Positions 62,996-64,000 of a stretch of DNA of 64,000 nucleotides are shown piece by piece (the stretch's first letter is position 1; each line of letters begins with the position of its first letter). The notes under the pieces are model-generated. The model ran no database searches. It was not told the DNA's origin and was given only the letters and a program-made list of their open reading frames with translations. The DNA comes from Tropicibacter oceani (GTDB lineage Bacteria > Pseudomonadota > Alphaproteobacteria > Rhodobacterales > Rhodobacteraceae), in NCBI RefSeq assembly GCF_029958925.1, contig NZ_CP124616.1, positions 248,001-312,000 on the forward strand, given 5' to 3'. The position numbers and the translations under genes are program-made.

Positions 62996-63063
62996 GTGAA
63001 TTCTCCTTACGATTGGAAGTTGAGGTAGATGCGGTAGGGTGGGGTCCAGCCCCACCGCTTCCA

Positions 63064-63831
63064 TTAGTGATGCGGGTGAAGTGCGTCCTTGAGGTAGACG
63101 CAGGTCAGAATGGTGAAAACGTAGGCCTGAATGAAGGCCACGAGGATTTCCAGACCGTACATCGCGGTGATGGCGACAACGGACAGCGGGCTGATGGCGG
63201 CAATGGCCGCAAAGCCTGCGAAAACCTTGATGACGGCATGGCCTGCCATGACGTTGCCGGCCAGACGAATGCTGTGGCTGACGGGGCGCACGAAGTACGA
63301 GATCAGTTCGATGATCGCCAGGATCGGACGCAGCGCCAGCGGTGCCGACGACACCCAGAACAGGCCCAGGAAGGACGCGCCGTTCTTGACAAAGCCAAGG
63401 ATGGTCACGGTCAGGAACACCGCCATGGCCAGAACCACGGTCACCGCGAAATGCGACGTGGTGGTAAAGGACATCGGCAGCAGGCCAAGGAAGTTGGCGA
63501 CGACGATGAACATGAACAGGGTCATGATGTAGGGGAAATACTTCAGTCCGTCCTTGCCGGTGACGTCTTCGACCATCTTGTGGACAAAGCCATAGGCGAG
63601 TTCGGCAATCGATTGGCTGCGGGTCGGGATGACCGCGCGGCGCGACGTGCCGATCACCATCAGGCCGACGATCGCCAGAATGGCCAGGAAAAGCCACAGC
63701 GTGACGTTGGTGATGGTGAACATGCCGACAAGGCCGTCACCGAAAAGCGGCTTTACGATGAACTGGTCCATCGGGTGAAAAACAAGGCTGCTGCTTTCTG
63801 CGGCCTCTGCACCATGCGTCTCAGTCGCCAT
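63064..63831 (-). CDS. atpB: F0F1 ATP synthase subunit a
   Basis: A 255-residue inner membrane subunit forming the proton half-channels. The essential Arg lies in [14 protein letters not shown], and [14 protein letters not shown] and [20 protein letters not shown] mark the other conserved helices. It overlaps the atpI stop by 11 bases. Confidence 0.96.
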   Translation of the reverse strand: MATETHGAEAAESSSLVFHPMDQFIVKPLFGDGLVGMFTITNVTLWLFLAILAIVGLMVIGTSRRAVIPTRSQSIAELAYGFVHKMVEDVTGKDGLKYFPYIMTLFMFIVVANFLGLLPMSFTTTSHFAVTVVLAMAVFLTVTILGFVKNGASFLGLFWVSSAPLALRPILAIIELISYFVRPVSHSIRLAGNVMAGHAVIKVFAGFAAIAAISPLSVVAITAMYGLEILVAFIQAYVFTILTCVYLKDALHPHH

Positions 63832-64000
63832 TCTTGTCCCCTTCGTTGGCCCCCGGCTTGCGGGTGGCCCCTTCGACGTCTCCGCCCAGCTGGGCGATCT
63901 GTTGTTTCTGGATCTCGGCCGCGCTGCGCAGCATCACCTTGATGCCTGCGGCGATCCCCAGCAATGTGAACAGCACCATGAGGAACGGGGTGGTGCCAAG
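63821..64000 (-). CDS. atpI: F0F1 ATP synthase subunit I/AtpZ-like protein, partial
   Basis: The last 59 residues of a gene that continues beyond the right edge. A membrane helix ([20 protein letters not shown]) is followed by a basic-acidic tail ([20 protein letters not shown], then DKNGD). Its place before atpB is that of atpI, an assembly factor for the c ring. The 5' part is missing from the window. Confidence 0.85.
   Translation of the reverse strand, partial: LGTTPFLMVLFTLLGIAAGIKVMLRSAAEIQKQQIAQLGGDVEGATRKPGANEGDKNGD

Noticed and set aside
1-64000. CRISPR arrays, insertion sequences or prophage genes
   Set aside because: No regularly spaced direct repeats, transposase, integrase, terminase or capsid-like frame was seen. 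The histidine-rich protein at 48552 has a tail-fibre flavour but is isolated.

Overview
The window is a 64 kb stretch of high-GC chromosome from an alphaproteobacterium, most likely of the Rhodobacterales (Roseobacter or Paracoccaceae group). The evidence is family content and gene arrangement rather than one marker. There is a split F0 ATP synthase operon with duplicated b subunits (atpI-B-E-F'-F), mipZ, phosphatidylcholine synthase, an mbfA-type iron exporter with an Irr-like box, a LexA box of the alphaproteobacterial direct-repeat type (GAAC-N7-GAAC), an Hsp20 and DUF1150 pair, and ATTC-N8-GAAT sites of the SqrR/BigR kind. No rRNA, CRISPR array, insertion sequence, integrase or complete prophage was seen. 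One tRNA gene (Lys, UUU) is present.

Layout. 0-8 kb: NYN-domain protein, AEC transporter, CPBP protease, accD-folC, then a rhodanese-like protein followed by two paralogous 198-residue LysM membrane proteins. 7-13.5 kb: zapE, an MFS transporter, then a tight minus-strand run of small secreted protein, tetR, fghA, yaiI, HAD phosphatase and alpha/beta hydrolase. 13.5-24.9 kb: mbfA, ilvD, a lipoprotein, two conserved unknowns, SOS-controlled imuB, serB, copA-cueR, aroE. 25-32.5 kb: a TolC-like protein, a CaCA antiporter and a four-gene accessory cluster that ends beside tRNA-Lys. 32.8-41 kb: dapF-mtaB-paiB, pcs, xylB, ubiK, lgt-midA-pgeF. 41-50 kb: a 47-residue protein, Hint protein, lrp, trxB, VOC protein, an HTH/ATP sulfurylase/APS kinase fusion, cytochrome b561, hsp20 cluster, and a histidine-rich protein. 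50-64 kb: purEK, orphan phnM, lipase, Nudix, DMT exporter, smc, a membrane protein behind a double SqrR/BigR-like operator, mipZ and the F0 operon, which runs off the right edge.

Most of the window is housekeeping. The parts that look least described are: (1) the 28.0-32.3 kb cluster, whose first product resembles the stonustoxin-like branch of the MACPF/CDC pore-forming superfamily and is translationally coupled to a secreted unknown and a secreted PASTA-repeat protein; (2) the in-frame fusion of a MarR/EPS-type winged helix to bifunctional ATP sulfurylase/APS kinase; (3) a 436-residue histidine-rich protein built from repeated HxH modules; (4) a membrane protein under a near-perfect 41-bp dyad made of two ATTC-N8-GAAT sites; (5) 21-bp-phased TGTACCAAA boxes between purE and purK; and (6) a TetR-type repeat set around a 54-residue secreted protein and mbfA.

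All family calls come from reading the translated sequence. No database search was run, and names given from memory are marked as such.
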